DNA of 64,000 nt from the NCBI RefSeq assembly GCF_035189165.1, contig NZ_CP045246.1, positions 1,488,001 to 1,552,000 on the forward strand. Reading direction: 5' to 3'. A program made the position numbers and the translations under genes. Positions 63,570 to 64,000 of the stretch are shown here, one piece after another. The notes beneath the pieces are model-generated. The model saw nothing but the letters and a program-made list of their open reading frames with translations. It was not told the DNA's origin and did not search any database. The stretch comes from Arthrobacter sp. JZ12. GTDB lineage: Bacteria > Actinomycetota > Actinomycetes > Actinomycetales > Micrococcaceae. Each line of letters begins with the position of its first letter. The stretch's first letter is position 1.

Positions 63570-64000
63570 ATGCTTCGAGTAGCAGTCCCCAACAAGGGGT
63601 CCCTGTCCGAGTCCGCCTCCGCCATGCTGAGCGAGGCCGGATACCGCCAGCGCCGCGATTCCCGTGAACTGGTGATGGTGGATCCGGACAACGACGTTGA
63701 ATTCTTTTTCCTCCGCCCCCGCGACATCGCCGTCTACGTCGGCTCCGGAACGCTTGACGTCGGAATTACCGGCCGGGACCTCTTCCTCGACGCGCAGGTG
63801 GAGGCCGAAGAGCTCCTGCCCCTGGGCTTCGGTGCGTCGACCTTCCGCTTCGCCGGGCCGATCGGCCACTTCTCCTCAGTTACTGAACTGCACGGCCGCC
63901 GGCTCGCCACCAGCTACGACGGCTTGCTGCGCGATTTCCTGGCAGAGCAGGGAGTCGAGGCCACAGTCGTCCGCCTGGACGGTGCGGTGGAGTCTTCGGT
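63570..64000 (+). CDS. hisG: ATP phosphoribosyltransferase, N-terminal part
   Basis: The first 143 codons of the first enzyme of histidine synthesis, cut by the right edge of the window. It begins [16 protein letters not shown], a typical HisG start, and shows [22 protein letters not shown]-type substrate-binding segments. AAAGGA lies six bases before ATG 63570. The C-terminal regulatory domain that would show long-form, histidine-inhibited HisG is not in the window. The hisE-hisG order is typical for actinobacteria. Confidence 0.95.
   Translation, partial: MLRVAVPNKGSLSESASAMLSEAGYRQRRDSRELVMVDPDNDVEFFFLRPRDIAVYVGSGTLDVGITGRDLFLDAQVEAEELLPLGFGASTFRFAGPIGHFSSVTELHGRRLATSYDGLLRDFLAEQGVEATVVRLDGAVESS

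Overview
The window looks like a chromosome segment of a high-GC actinobacterium, most likely a member of the Micrococcaceae (Arthrobacter and relatives). The reasons are the high GC and many GTG starts, mycothiol-linked genes (mycoredoxin, S-(hydroxymethyl)mycothiol dehydrogenase), a phosphatidylinositol-phosphate synthase of the thrS-HIT-pgsA cluster, the actinobacterial DUF3090/SCO1664/phosphomutase trio, MurT-GatD, and the ruvCAB-yajC-secDF-relA and DUF349-cyclophilin-hisS-aspS order. The genus assignment is inference; no rRNA gene is present. No tRNA, CRISPR array, IS element, prophage or origin was found.

Layout. 1-4.5 kb: start of a LysR regulator, then nrdHIEF (class Ib ribonucleotide reductase) behind an NrdR-like box and closed by a strong terminator. 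4.5-13.3 kb: membrane and hypothetical proteins, a CbbX/SpoVK-like AAA ATPase, an S51 peptidase, a PRC-barrel/DUF2382 protein, the nei - phosphomutase - DUF3090 - SCO1664 operon, and three very small proteins, two of them paralogues with one CxxC and two histidines. 13.4-18.8 kb: SelO, a zinc metallopeptidase, a thioesterase, DUF427, an aldo/keto reductase and a phosphopantetheinyl transferase. 18.8-25 kb: a 1305-residue Pls/PosA-type single-module synthetase translationally coupled to an M1 peptidase, plus a lipoate-ligase-like protein. 25-29 kb: formaldehyde and mycothiol redox genes around a decayed PIG-L gene. 29-33.5 kb: thrS, a HIT-family Ap4A phosphorylase, pgsA and pdxS. 33.6-39 kb: two CapA-like lipoprotein genes (one frameshifted) flanking a frameshifted GNAT gene and dcp. 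39-45 kb: gatD/murT, then pdxT-yebC-ruvC-ruvA-ruvB. 45-51 kb: yajC-secD-secF and relA. 51-57 kb: an AbiEi-like protein, DUF349, a cyclophilin, hisS with a shifted 3' end, and an APC permease. 57-64 kb: aspS, an FMN riboswitch, ribD-ribE-ribB-ribA-ribH, hisE and the start of hisG.

Functional themes. Most genes are housekeeping: deoxynucleotide synthesis, vitamin B6 and riboflavin, recombination, protein export, stringent response, aminoacyl-tRNA synthesis, and amidation of peptidoglycan precursors. The accessory part most likely to hold undescribed biology is the Pls/PosA-like synthetase with its coupled peptidase and nearby PPTase. Next are the paired CxxC/His mini-proteins.

Two sequence-level patterns stand out. 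At least ten genes begin 6-7 bases after a TAnnnT -10 element, which predicts leaderless transcripts. Three genes (hisS, capA1, the GNAT gene) each carry an apparent one-base deletion, two of them in homopolymer runs. Because hisS is essential, base-calling error must be considered before these are treated as biology.
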